64,000 nucleotides of DNA, from the NCBI GenBank assembly GCA_902729315.2, contig LR746273.1, positions 5,802,001 to 5,866,000 of the forward strand. Direction: 5' to 3'. Each line of letters opens with the position of its first letter. The first letter of the stretch is position 1. This stretch comes from Spirodela intermedia (Eukaryota; Streptophyta; Magnoliopsida; Alismatales; Araceae). Both the position numbers and the translations under genes were made by a program. Positions 1-12,700 of this stretch are shown here, in pieces. The notes below the pieces were generated by a model. It saw only the letters and a program-made list of their open reading frames with translations. It did not search any database and had not been told where the DNA came from.

Positions 1-155
1 TATTGCCATCATGTCAACGTTTCTAGGCCCCACACGTAGACAAAGACAGTCTCCTCCCTACCGCTTAGACCCGACCCAATGAGACCTCTTGAGACAGAGA
101 GGGTGGGCCTAACGGGTATAGTGTAGGCCCAGCCCAACCATCTGTTTGTCATTAT

Positions 156-157
<2 letters not shown>

Positions 158-197
<40 letters not shown>
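158..197. repeat. (GA)n microsatellite
   Basis: Uninterrupted GA dinucleotide tract of about 20 units, read directly from the sequence. Confidence 0.97.
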
Positions 198-198
<1 letters not shown>

Positions 199-692
199 GT
201 TGGTCTTATGACAATTATGTTGGAAGAAAATGGGCCCCTGGATACGATGAGAATTTGGCCAGGTTCCACTCTGGCCACTCGGCCCAGTAAGACGCTCAAC
301 AAAATGTTATGTGTCGTTAGGGAATGCTTAAAATAGTAATTTACGAAGAAACAACGCCAACTCGATAATTTTTAATAAAATATTATAAATTTTAATGTTA
401 ACAAGAAAACAACGCTAAAATAATAATTTTATAAAAATTGGAAATCCGCCAGCGTGAGAGAGCCCACTCAGACGACGTTTTTAAATATGCCCTTGGAGAA
501 CAACCTCATAATTGTGACACGTAAGCGCCAGTTGACGTGTCTTTGTCGTATCAGCGGATCCCGCTGGATGGATCATGCTGATGTTGACGCCATCTTAGGA
601 AGCCACTAGGAGCCAATCCGCGTCGGGCCCTCGTCGGATAAGTGGGCCAGGAAGATATGGACAGGTGTTACGCCGCGCTAGCAAGCAGCAAT

Positions 693-721
693 GGAGAGAG
701 AGAGAAGAGAGAGAGAGAGAG
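693..721. repeat. (GA)n microsatellite, interrupted
   Basis: GA tract with a single AA interruption near its middle. Confidence 0.9.
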
Positions 722-842
722 TCCGCGAATACAGTCAAAGTCAAAAGCAGCTGATATCAGATTGGGACATCAAACACTTTCAGAATGATCAAGTGGAAGA
801 AAATCTCAGTTCCCCGGATTAACTCAGGTCGATATTAATCCA

Positions 843-845
<3 letters not shown>

Positions 846-876
<31 letters not shown>
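846..876. repeat. (TA)n microsatellite
   Basis: Pure TA dinucleotide tract of about 15 units. Confidence 0.97.
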
Positions 877-877
<1 letters not shown>

Positions 878-1614
878 CGATTCAAGCAGATAATGAAATA
901 TGTGAAAATATTTACTCATATAAATCGATGGAATATAACAGGAGATAACCAGATTATAATATAATGGGCCCAAACAGGCAAAGCCCAATTTTGTAGCCAA
1001 ATCTAGAGAATGGACTCCAAGCCTACACTAGGCCCAACAACAGATTGGGTTGTGCCTATTTTTTATTTATGGACCAATTTTTTGGAGCCATAAATAAAAA
1101 TAAAATATGCCCGATTTGGCAGAGCCTGAGCTTCGGTTGGATTCCATTTTTGAGTTTATAATCAAGTTCTTGTGAAGACATGTAGGGTCAAACGAATGAT
1201 AAGAGATTTTCTTGGTATGGAGGTGACCAGTTGAATCAGATCATTGGCATGTTAACTAGCTATTTGGAGTAGATTCCTCAAGAATTGACCTCAACTGAGA
1301 ATTTTGGTTGATTTAAATTTTATATGGTGTTTAATTATAATATTAACATAAATTGGACCCATTATCTTAGCCTCAAAGTTTGAAACATTGATTTAAATAA
1401 ACAATAGATTAAGTGAAATGAAGACAATAAATATCTCAATTGGTACAAAAAATCATGATCTTCTTAGAGCATGGGGCTTGGTTGGCAAACCACCAATCTA
1501 GGGTTTGGTAAAAATATTTGGGGTAATAGGGTGAATTCATTTTTCACATCTTATACTCGACTTGATAGTTCCCACAAGTTGGGTTGTTCCTACCATGTTC
1601 CATTAATAGCAACC

Positions 1615-1618
<4 letters not shown>

Positions 1619-1645
<27 letters not shown>
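1619..1645. repeat. (TA)n microsatellite
   Basis: Pure TA dinucleotide tract of about 13 units. Confidence 0.95.
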
Positions 1646-2618
1646 TGGTTGTGCAGCCTAAGAACAATCCTTGACTTTCATTAGCTTCTGATGAGTGTAG
1701 CAATCTCATCTTTATAACTACATAGTCGCCTTATGCTAACCAATTTGAAATTATTTTCAAGACATTCCCTTTTATTCAACAAGATGTATCAATTGTCTGA
1801 GAACAAACACTGCTTATGATGCAAGGCTAAGATTATTGGGCCATCCAACTCAAAATCAATCGATAGCAAGCTTAATGATCATACCCTTTTTATCATAGTT
1901 GCAGTTTTATTTTATATTGACCAATATGTAAGTCTTGTCCACATGACCCACGTTGGTCAACCACATGTGCGGCCCAATTGCCAAAAGTGGCATGAGAGTT
2001 GACCTTAGTTGCACCATTGTGAGGAGGTTGTTGTGAGGATGGATTATCAGATTTAAAACTGGAAACTATATATATAGACAGTTTTAGTAAGAATTTATGT
2101 CAAACTCTCATGAGACTCCATACACCTAGTATCATCCAATGAGAGGCTGCCACGTCTCTTAGAGCCCATTCCAAGAAATCATTCTAGAATCATCAAAAGG
2201 GTTTCTTGAAACCAAAAAACAGCACAATCTATTAGTGGCAAAGAGGTTTCACTCAGTGCGTTGCTAGAACACAAGATAAACCTATTAAGGTGGGTATGTA
2301 TTCCATGATTTATATGACAAATGAAAACAAATTAGGCATCACATACCTGTGAGATATAGTTTCCCAACCCACTTTGTGCAGGCAAGGGCACTGCTACTTG
2401 AGCTCAATGAGAAAATAAAGAACTGAAAGAAGAACTGAGAACTTCCAACACTGGTAACAAAAGGATCCTGAAATTAGAACTGGAGATTACAGAAAGAACA
2501 TCACCATGGGGAGGGAGATCCTTGGGTACCCGGGACATGAGAAGCTTCTAATTGCTTGAGATCCTCGGAGCCAGCAGTCTATAGATCGATTCACATGTCG
2601 GGCCATAAGGTGGAGGCC

Positions 2619-5112
2619 TTAGAACTGAAGACCACCCTCCCGGGCAGCGGTGGCAAGGGCTTCTATCCGGCCATGGTAGGGGTAGCCGCCACGGTCAAAG
2701 GCGACTTTTGTGATTCCTTTCTCCAGGCAGGCCTTTGCGATGACTTCACCAATCTTCCTGGCCACCTCCTGAAGTGAAATAAGAGCCAACGATGATTTCA
2801 CAGTGAGGAACTTTCGTGGTTAGACCAGGAACCATGAATGGCAAACTAGCGCATACACTTAGTTCGTAGTTGAAAATGGATTCTTAATAGGGAATATCTC
2901 GTCAAACTATGGAAAATATATTGCGAGCTTTGCTTCTTAAGAGTGAAGAGAATCATTTGTACGCACATAAGAAAGAACAAGATTATTAGTATTTCATGCG
3001 CCACTTATCAACTTTGATTAAATATGATACGATAATTTATTGCTGAATGATAAAAAGACGGTTTTGAGATAATAAAAGTTATCAGTGGAAGTGAAGGTCT
3101 CTGTATTCGTCTTGAATTGGGATACGGCATGCCTAGTAAGGGGGCACTGACAATCAGTAGCTACTAAACTTCGGTATCTGGGCAGTCAGTGCAGAGAAAA
3201 ACCAAAGAGAAAAAGGACCTCACTCAAGTTCGTGTAATCCAAAATATGAGAATTCCGAATAATTTCATTCTTCTACTTCTGACAGGTGAAAGTTAATAAC
3301 AGTATAAATGAAATTTGATGAACAATGCATCAATGCATGTTTTTTTGATAAGAAAAATAAAAGTACAAATTAAAAGAATATTCACTTAGAAGTTAAACTC
3401 ACCCAGAATTTTTTCAGGAAAATGCACAATTCATCAATGCGTGAAAAATATTAGAGTGCCTACACAAAATAAAATGTCTAAAAATATTTTATTTGTGTGG
3501 AAGCAGCAGTTTCTACTCCCAGAGGAAGAAATAGAAAATATTCCAAAAGCATGCATGGCACCTGGAGGAGACCAATCTGACTTATCTCCAGAGGAAAAGA
3601 CGGTTAGGGAACTGTGATGGAAAGTTCATCAAGATTATGATACTAAAATTCTGAAACCATGCAAAGCATATTACAAACTAAGAACCAAAGAGGCAGTCTC
3701 CTTCAGAAAGACAACTGTCTCAATAAATAAAGTGTAAGCAATCCCAATGTCACTGCTGCTATGAACACGAGGTACATTGCTCTACTGTCAGAATTGTCAG
3801 AATATCAATGGGGTAAGCTGTATACCACAGGATCCTTGGGCCTTGGAATCCCAATTGGTAGGCCACTTTTGGCCCAAATCCTGTCATGCACAACAACTCA
3901 GCATGGAAACCTTTCCCTAACCTCCCCCTCAATGCCATGACTTGATAGATTGTAAAACTATTGAGTCATGGAAGAAATTGGGATACTATTCTTAGAAAAA
4001 TTGGGATAAAATTTAAAACTACGACTTTACAATAAGAATTCGACCATGAAATAAAGCATTATATTCGTTCATAAACGCAGGAATTTTTTTCTGCAACTCC
4101 AATGGGTTACAAAACCTAAAGGAAATGGAGCCACAAGGGTAATTACTGTTTCTAGAGACCAGGTGGAAATAGTTATGGGGGAAACATTGCACATAAATCG
4201 GGTGTTTCTCTTAGACCAGAAAGTCTGCAAAGCTTTGGAGCTGACGAAATTGTGCCAAAATGATCCATGAACGAGTTACTACCACTTGACTTTATGCCAG
4301 CTGGAGTACGGGTTATCACTGGGTGGGTCTTTGAGCCTATCCTCACAAAGTAATTTCCAGCTAAATCCATTGGCAAGAAAGAAGAAAATATTTTATTTTC
4401 AAAATTTACAAAAAAAAAGCGTGTTGACAAGAATAATGACAAGAATTACAAAAATTACTGGGTATACTTAATGAAGACCCTCGAAATATCAGAATGGATT
4501 AATGAATCCAACACGACTTACAATTGTCGGCCCAGAAGAATAGTTGACTTCCTCAGATACTGATTTTTGCATTGTTGAAGCAGCAGCCAATGTATGCATC
4601 CTGGTATCATCAACCACTTGGACATATATATGTTTATTAGAGCGGAACACGCTCATCCGTGGCCTCTCCGGGGTACCTTCCACCTGTTCGGGAAAAAAAC
4701 CATCGGTAGAAAAATAAAAATTTATAGTAAACAGACATGAATAGCAATGGTTTGGGAGAAAACCGAAGGACGGAGTAAAAGATACTACCAGGAGTTTAAA
4801 AAACTCAAAAAAATAGGCGAATAAGTGCAGGACGAAGGGAGAGATAACAACACATTGCCGAAATCAGAGCTCACGGAATCTCACCTTCTTGCGGATGCGC
4901 TTGTGACGAGCGGTGCGGTTCTCCCTGCTAGTGGAGGCCTTGGCCTCGACGACGGGGAAAGCGGGGACCGAAATCGCCGGTGCCACCCGTGGGCATCTGG
5001 CGGCGATTGAGAACAACCGCTGCTGGCCGCCGTAAAAGGCGCCACTGCGCATCAAGGACGGCACGGAGCACGCCGCCGGAGACGAAGCGGACGGCACCGC
5101 CGCGGTAAACAT
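2619..5112 (-). CDS. RPL18: Plastid 50S ribosomal protein L18
   Basis: Structural protein of the chloroplast large ribosomal subunit; the L18 family binds 5S rRNA. Minus-strand coding exons are 5112-4885, 4683-4522 and 2768-2619, with introns of 201 and 1753 nt. All junctions are GT-AG and in phase 0, giving 179 residues, close to other plant plastid L18 proteins. Residues 1 to about 55 are rich in Ala, Ser and Pro and look like a transit peptide. The mature part begins near the basic segment [20 protein letters not shown] and includes [12 protein letters not shown] and a C-terminal [20 protein letters not shown] block typical of bacterial-type L18. The ATG at 5112 is the only start that yields a transit peptide. 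Exon 1 is much more GC-rich than exons 2 and 3, a gradient common in monocot genes. The next gene to the right, eIF3c, is divergently transcribed about 4.7 kb away. A mitochondrial L18 is less likely because of the sequence match and leader. Confidence 0.95.
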
Positions 5113-5811
5113 GGTTTCTCTCTCCTGGGATTATCCTCCTCGGACCTTCCACTCCCAGTCGAAGAGAGCTCCTCTGGAAATCCTTATCTGCTACAGCAGC
5201 ACAGGAGGAGCTACGCCCATTTCTAGTGTGAGAAATGTTTTTCATACCCGTAATACCCCTTTCAGAGTCGAACGGTCATTTGACCTTTCGATATGATACG
5301 ACGCAGGAACGGGATACTTGAGCCTTATCCTATATCCTTAGCCAGAAAGACCACCCCAAGAGGGACCGGATAAGATCCCTCAATGGGCCCCACATGGGCA
5401 TTGTTAAGTGCGATGGGTAGTGTGCCGGGGCAGAACTGCACCTTGGGCCCTCAGACGATCGGTTGGTTAGAGGCTAATGGGCTGGTACTCACCCATGGGA
5501 CCAATAGCTTTTAGAATTCCTGGAGCCGGTACGGAATTGAGAAGTGGGCCTACTATGAAGCCGGGCCTAGTCTGGGATGGCCCATGAGGAGTGGGTTGTA
5601 TGTAGACTAGCAATGTAGATCTTACCAAATGAGGAATAAGTTGGGCAGGACCATTTTCTTTGTGACCCTGATTGTTACCCAATTAAGCAAAGCTTTCACA
5701 GCTTGTGACACATCTAATGGAAAATCATGGTTTTTTATAATGGTTTGGAGTATGAATGGTTATTTGGAGTATTTGTCACTTTCCAAGCAATTGAACTTTA
5801 ATTTTAGGGCC

Positions 5812-5814
<3 letters not shown>

Positions 5815-5854
<40 letters not shown>
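5815..5854. repeat. (AT)n microsatellite
   Basis: Pure AT dinucleotide tract of about 20 units. Confidence 0.97.
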
Positions 5855-5857
<3 letters not shown>

Positions 5858-6179
5858 GAGTATAAAACAGAGGACTAATCATTTGAGGTCCCTTAGAGTC
5901 GGTACGCACACTTGACGACTTGACGTTGCTTTATGATCGATCACATATAGGAATAACATCACATACCCTCTTGAACTTTGTAATTTATGTTAATATCCCA
6001 ACAAATGTAATGTCTATGATGATCTTTGTTTTGAATATAATGATTAGGAGATTTTAGATCTTTTTTTAGTGAGTATGCATCTCCTCCTAGCATCAAGATC
6101 TAGATCTTTTTATCATTACTTTAATGAGTATAGATACACGAATATTATCATTGAATGCATCCATCGACAAAAGAGTACA

Positions 6180-6263
6180 ATGCAATGAACTTCTTCTACA
6201 CACTCAATGAGATGAATATACATGTCATGTGTATAGTCATCAATAAAGCTAAAAATTATTTTA
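6180..6263 (-). mobile_element. Decayed Ty1/copia integrase fragment
   Basis: Translation of the minus strand gives a short open segment containing FSFIDDYTHDMYIHLIE. This resembles the start of the copia integrase core, where FIDDYSR or a close variant carries the first catalytic Asp. The preceding codons (about 6264-6290) weakly resemble the block that normally comes just before it. Beyond this the frame is broken by stops, and no LTRs, reverse transcriptase or other integrase residues were recognised nearby. It is a small relic, not a functional element. Identification rests on one short motif. Confidence 0.5.
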
Positions 6264-9200
6264 AAGCATCTATTGAAAGTGTAAGGATCTCCACTCCTCT
6301 ATTGAAAGGGGAAATGAGAGAAAAACTATAAAAAATAGATGAATAAATAATGTTCTAGAATGTCTAGCTATGTGATACCAAGCATAAGAGTGGTCCAAGG
6401 CACATTTGACTTAATTGAGAAGGAAAGAAAATTATGAAAAGAGTTTCAATAGGTAAATGACTTAGTCATCTTGCACCTATCAATTTTCATTTGATATTTA
6501 CCTCATTGTAGTTCATGTTTGCTTATAACATGAAGGTTGTGCGACAAAGGAAGATAGCCCCAACTGGGGACTGGGGGGTATCAAATTTCATAGGGGTACT
6601 CATGTGACATATGCACACAAGGGTCCATGTGAGCTACTTGTGTCTGGATGGGTACACAACATAGAAGTGTGAGCTACTTAATGTGTGCATGGGGGGCATT
6701 CGTACTTATTTGCATCTACATGCACACGTATACACATAGAAATAAATACCAATACTTAGGGGTGTGAGTACTCATACATGTGCACATAAGCAACAAAGTA
6801 CACTCCCCACGCACATGTGCTAAGTTTATCCTCCGCCTAGCTATCCTCCCATGTGTGGAGCTACAACTTTTTACAGTGAAGCTAAGTAAAGTGGGTCATT
6901 GGGTAAGAAGTAGCTTTGAACTCACAATCTCAAATGGAGAAACCTAATGATTAAAAAAAGCATCACTACTTAAAAAGGAAATGAATATCCCTCTATAGGC
7001 ATTAACTAGGACACGATGGAACACCAAAGGCCATATCTTAGGTGCAAAAAAAATTGAATGTTTAATTCTTAATTAGATTAAATACAACATTTTAGGTGTG
7101 CAAGGCCAATATTCAAAGTATATAATTCATTCCATGATAAAATAAATGATTATATTTTTGTGAGTAATCAAAAGGCTAAAGAGAAAAGAGATTAGCTAGT
7201 TGGTATCACTAACTAGGGAAAAAGCTAATGTGAAAGGATATTTTTTTTAGTTTTTAGAAGGCCAAAAAAGGATTAAGATCAAGAATCACTAGCTTTTAGA
7301 GAGTATCAGGGGAGAGAGAGGCTTAAATTGGTCCATTTTTTTAGTGCGTTAAGGAAAAAAATAATTTGATGACATTGAATTAGACAAGGTAAGGAAAAAA
7401 TCAAAAGGGAGGGTAGATTTGTCTTTTTTTTCTAGTGGGTCAAGATGTAAAAAGTTTGATGCAACAAGGGACATCATAATTCAAGTGAGTCCACTACCTA
7501 TGGATGATTGAAATGATGAAGCAGAAGAGACAATTTATAACAGTTTTACCCTCTCAACCAAAATCCTTTAGAAACATATATATTGGATTTCCTTACTCAT
7601 AAATAGTTCATCATCTAAACAACAAGTATTAGGTTGCCTCCACTATTTTCCCACTTGTGATATCATTAACCACCAGCACTCACTTCTATATCTATGGATG
7701 TATGCAGCTAAACACTAGAACTATGATGGTTGCTCATCATCCTAGAGTTATAAGTCTAGAAATATCCAAGTGCCTACAAGCACTTGTGTCTAATGACGGG
7801 CTTTTACCATTTTAAACCAAATAGTATCAAGGAAAAAAAAAACTTTAATTAAATAGCTTTTGTTTCATTTCCATAATTTAGTCATTTTTTAAAAAGTACT
7901 CACAAAAAAAAAGTTACAAAATTAGTTGTTGATTCTGAAGTGTAAACGTATATATTGTTATGCTAGTTTTACATTGAAGTCCAAATTTCATATATTGAAA
8001 ATGTGAGACTTTATATGATAGCTGAAGTCATATTGTACAAGAGTCCATATCAAAGTTCTCAATTTAATGAAATAGCTAACAATATGGTTATAAAAATCTA
8101 GAGAAAAACAAAGAGAAAAAATGTTATCTTCATTTTACAGTAAAACTATCTCATGAATGACAAGATGAAAAATTAATTATAGGCAACATTGGATTTTAAT
8201 TTACTATATTTTCATCCTAATTGGTTGACATAAACTGTTAATAAAGTACATTTTTATAGTGTTTGATGGGAATTAAGGATGCAACTACAGTTTAAAAAAT
8301 ATAAAATTCTATTTTACAATGAGGTTTATTATATGTTATGATGATATACTAATGAACCACACAAAGTAAGGATGATGAGGGAGATGATTGGGGTATTGTA
8401 TTTGATTTATCTCCCAACTTAAATATAGTGCATATAAGTTTGAGAAATCATAATATTTATTCACAAATTTTCATGAGATTAAGTTACTTAATTCTAACTA
8501 CATTTTTATTTTCCCAACTACATTTTTGTAATCTTGTTTTATTTTTAATCAATACTAACTCTACATTTATTCCATTTTATATGTTCTTGTAACATTATAG
8601 CATCAAGTATGACATAAGTCAAAATGGGATGCACTTACTACATTAATGAGTCATGAAAATAGTACTTCAGCCTTTGATTTAACATGCCCATCATGATTAT
8701 GAAGAAATATGTTAGGGGTGTAAGAAATATTTTCTACCAAAGTTTTCATGCTACAATCAATTAGTTAATGTTTGAAGAGTATTTGTAGAGAGGAAAATTA
8801 GTAGAGGTGTTAATGGGCTGATTAAGTTTGGCTTGACCTACCTTGGCATAAGACATGTTCCAAAGTCACTCTAGATTGAATCTCTAATCATATCAATATC
8901 TATTTCTTTTGTTATAGTGGCCAATTATGCATCATAACTTACTTATTTTATTTTTTCTGTTTTATTCACTAGTAATTATACTACATTTTAATGACACCAC
9001 ATATCATGGGTTACTCATTTTTTTCGTTTATTTTTAAATTTTCTTTATAATAAATGGTATATATTTTAAAATATTTATTATTTTATATTTTTAAATGAAG
9101 GTCCTCAAAGCAGTCTATGATCTTATTTTAATTTAGCTTCAAAGAAATCGATGTATAATCTTATTTTAGTGCTAAGATATGTACTCTTACTTTTATCTTA

Positions 9201-9382
9201 GTTGGGCTTTTTAATCATTCAATGAATTTTAAAATTTTGTTAAATTTAAGGGTGAAAGTATTTACATAAACAATTATGGCGAGGCGGTTGCCCGGAGGCA
9301 GGTCTTTACATAAATATTTATATGTATTGTACTAAAATGTTATTGTCAACTAAAATTGGATATACCACTAAATAGTTTATCA

Positions 9383-9390
9383 TATATATA
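9383..9390 (+). promoter_or_regulatory. Putative TATA box of eIF3c
   Basis: A TATATATA octamer is followed about 25-30 nt later by a pyrimidine-rich, then GC-rich leader sequence. It lies about 400 nt upstream of the eIF3c start codon, consistent with the 5'UTR and leader intron described separately. The assignment is by position only. Confidence 0.45.
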
Positions 9391-9484
9391 GTCACTCTTC
9401 GCCAACCCTCCTGTCATCCCTGTGCGCCGCCTCCATCCTCTGTAACTCGCCGGACCCTGCGAAAAAGAGCTCCCTTCTCCGCGG

Positions 9485-9723
9485 GTAAGGAAGGCGCGAA
9501 CGAGGTGAGGAAATATGGCCCTCTTGGTGTAAGTTTTGGTCTAATTTATTGGGAATCGTGTTGGGAGGGATTTCGCTCTTCATGCTTTTGCGAGTATTGG
9601 TAATTAGGGTTTCCTTCAGTGAGGAGATCTTCTTCTGGATTGGTTTTTTAGTTCGCGATATTTTTCTTGCCCACAATCTATGCTCATTTCTCTGAATCTG
9701 TTTCTTCTGTTTCTGTATTTTAG
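9485..9723 (+). other. Probable 5'UTR intron of eIF3c
   Basis: A strong donor (G followed by GTAAGG) lies at 9485. A good acceptor, TTTTAG preceded by a long pyrimidine-rich stretch, ends at 9723. Splicing would join a short GC-rich leader exon (from about 9415 to 9484) to 9724-9796, just before the start codon. The resulting leader has no upstream ATG. No transcript evidence is available here. Confidence 0.55.
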
Positions 9724-9796
9724 TGCCGTTGCTGCGTTGAAGATCGCTTTGCTAGGGCAGTGCCTTTGATTTGGTGCAGTAGGAGGATTCAGCAAG

Positions 9797-12700
9797 ATGG
9801 CTTCCCGCTTCTGGACACAGGTTCGTCCCTGAGTTTCAATCGAAGGCCACTGATTCATTTGATTTCCCTGACTTTATGATCTTTCCGTTTTAGCTACCCT
9901 AGTTATCGATCTAGAATTTTGATTGATTCTCTGTGTTGTTGGCAGGGTGGTAGCGATACTGAGGAGGAAGAGAGTGACTATGAAGAAGAGTCCGAGACCG
10001 CAGCTGGTCCCGGAGAGGGCGGCGGGCGGACACAGACGAACAGATACCTCAAGACTGATAACGCAAGTGACAGCGATGATTCTGATGGGCAGAGGCGCAT
10101 TGTCCGCTCAGCTCGTGACAAGAGGTTAGATGAGATGGCGGCTACGTTGGACCAGATCCGCAATGCAATGAAGATCAACGATTGGGTGAGTCTCCAGGAG
10201 AGCTTCGATAAGATAAACAAGCAACTGGAGAAGGTCGCCCGGGTGATAGAGGGAGACCGGCCGCCAAGCCTTTACATAAAGGCCCTGGTGATGCTCGAGG
10301 ATTTCATGGCGGAGGCACTAGCAAACAAGGAGGCGAAGAAAAAAATGAGCAGTAGCAACGCCAAGGCCCTGAATTCAATGAAGCAGAAGCTGAAGAAGAA
10401 CAACAAGCAGTTTGAGGACTACATCATAAAATACAGGGAGAAGCCAGAGAGTGAGGGGGAGGGCGAGGAGGAGGAGGAAGAGGAAGAGGAAGAAGAGGGT
10501 TCAGAGTTTGAAGAGGACTTGACAAATATTTCCAAGCCTGATGAAGAAGAAGAAGAAGAAGGTGAGGAGGGTGAGGGCACCGGTGAGGGGGCATGGGAGA
10601 AGAAAATGAGCAAAAAGGATAAGCTAATGGACAAGCAATTTATGAAGGATCCTAGTGAGATCACGTGGGAAATAGTTGACAAAAAGTTCAAGGAAATTGT
10701 GGCTGTGAGAGGTAGGAAAGGAACTGGGAGGATTGAGCAGGTCGAGCAGCTTACTTTCTTAACAAAGGTGGCCAAAACACCTGCCCAGAAGTTGGAAATA
10801 CTGTTCAGCGTCATCTCAGCGCAGTTTGACATAAACCCTAGTTTAAGTGGGCACATGCCCATAAACGTGTGGAAGAAATGTGTGGAGAACATGCTTATTG
10901 TTCTTGACATCCTGGAGCAGCATCCCAACATTTTGGTTGACGACTCAGTGGAGCCTGAGGAGAAGGAGACGCAGAAGGGTGCAGACTATAAGGGAACGAT
11001 CCGAGTTTGGGGAAACTTGGTTTCTTTTGTTGAACGGCTTGATTCAGAGTTCTTCAAGAGTCTGCAATGTATTGATCCTCACACAAATGAGTATGTCAAG
11101 AGGCACAGGGATGAACCAATGTTCCTTGTTCTAGCTCAGGATGTCCAGGATTACCTTGAGAGATTAGGGGATTTCAAGGCAGCTTCTAAGGTTGCACTGA
11201 GACGGGTCGAGCTTGTATACTACAAGCCACAGGAGGTTTATGATGCGATGAGGAGATTGGCTGAGAGAAGGGCAGATGGTGAAGATAAGGATGACGCAGA
11301 AGCTGGTGAGGAGGGCCTGGTACAAGAAGAAATCAGGGGCCCATTGTCCTTTGTTGTGGTTCCTGAGGTTGCTTCTCGTGTGCCCAGTTTCCCAGAGAGC
11401 AGTCGTGCTTTCATGGATTCTCTTATATCTCTTATTTACAAGCATGGAGATGAGAGGACCAAGGCCCGGACAATGCTTTGTGATATCTATCACCATTCCA
11501 TCTTTGACGAATTTGCAGTTGCCCGTGATCTTTTGCTAATGAGCCACTTGCAAGATGGCGTCCAGCACATGGATAGATCCACCCAAATCCTCTTCAACCG
11601 CGCGATGGCCCAACTTGGTCTCTGTGCCTTTAGGGGGGGCCTCGTTCCAGAGGCATTTGGCTGTCTCTCTGAGCTATACACCGGGGGGCGAGTGAAGGAG
11701 TTGCTTGCACAAGGTGTCTCTCAGAGCCGTTACCACGAGAAAACTCCAGAACAGGTACGCATGATCAAGAACGCTTCGGCTTATAATGAATAAACTATGC
11801 CTATATTGTCTATGTGTGATTATCTTTCTTGTTCTTGATCGTAATATTTCTTCCCTTGTTTCGCCCTGTGTGGAGTACAAGACCTGTTTTTTAAATGCCG
11901 TCGTTTGGAACGTCTCGCAGCATTTGTGTGGTAATTTGCTGATTCTAGGGCACCTTCAAGATTGGAAAAAAATATTTCCTTTTCAAATCATCTTCGAGGA
12001 TTTCCAGATTTTTTATTTACCCTCTTTGATTTAAGAATACAAAACAAAAATGTGTAATTTTGGGAAACGAAGTCTTCTGGTGACATTTTCCCCCATGGTT
12101 TCTGGTGTGGACAATCCAATGTCTATAGTGCTTTGCTATGTGTGCATGATGATCTCTAAGCTAACTGCCTGTTGATATAGTTAAAATGTTGTATTATTTC
12201 TATGCTAAGCGTTATTTTAAGCATCAGTGAGGAAGTATTTGTTCAAACGCATGATGGCTATATCAAAATATTACCATGATTTCTTGATATATATTATCCT
12301 GATAAATATGCCTAGGAATAATGATTTTGACAAATCTTTTGAGAAATGTGTAAATATGCCCATCTGGGTACGGCCGATCGATTCAGTGGTCCTTTTTTTT
12401 TTTTTAATTTACCTGTTATGGGGAAAATTCTGGAATCATCTGAGTTCATCACTGACTCTTTCAGGAAAAACTAGAGAGAAGAAACCAGATGCCCTTCCAC
12501 ATGCACATCAACCTCGAGCTCCTCGAGGCGGTCCACCTCATCTGCGCGATGCTCCTGGAGGTCCCTAACATGGCCGCCAACACCCACGACTCCCGGCGCC
12601 GGGTCATCAGCAAGACCTTCCGGCGGCTCCTCGAGATGAGCGAGCGGCAGACCTTCACCGGGCCACCGGAGAATGTCCGCGACCATGTGATGGCCGCCAC

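Larger units (their letters stand above)
1..2618. other. Intergenic flank without a recognisable gene
   Basis: No reading frame here looks like a conserved protein. The stretch is AT-rich and holds two (GA)n tracts and two (TA)n tracts, listed separately. The right end, roughly 2300-2618, lies just downstream of the plastid L18 stop codon on the minus strand and should contain that gene's 3'UTR. Nothing else is supported. Confidence 0.6.
5113..9382. other. Long AT-rich intergenic spacer
   Basis: This spacer separates the divergent L18 and eIF3c genes. It is strongly AT-rich. It contains one long (AT)n tract (5815-5854), a decayed copia integrase fragment near 6180-6263 and a loosely repetitive TG/CA-rich patch around 6540-6840. 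I see no intact gene. The first few hundred bases next to 5112 should include the L18 promoter, but no clear TATA box was identified there. Confidence 0.6.

Noticed and set aside
6540-6840. TG/CA-rich patch with repeated GTGAGCTACTT-like strings
   Set aside because: Short similar strings recur, but spacing is irregular and no unit could be defined. Treated as low-complexity sequence.
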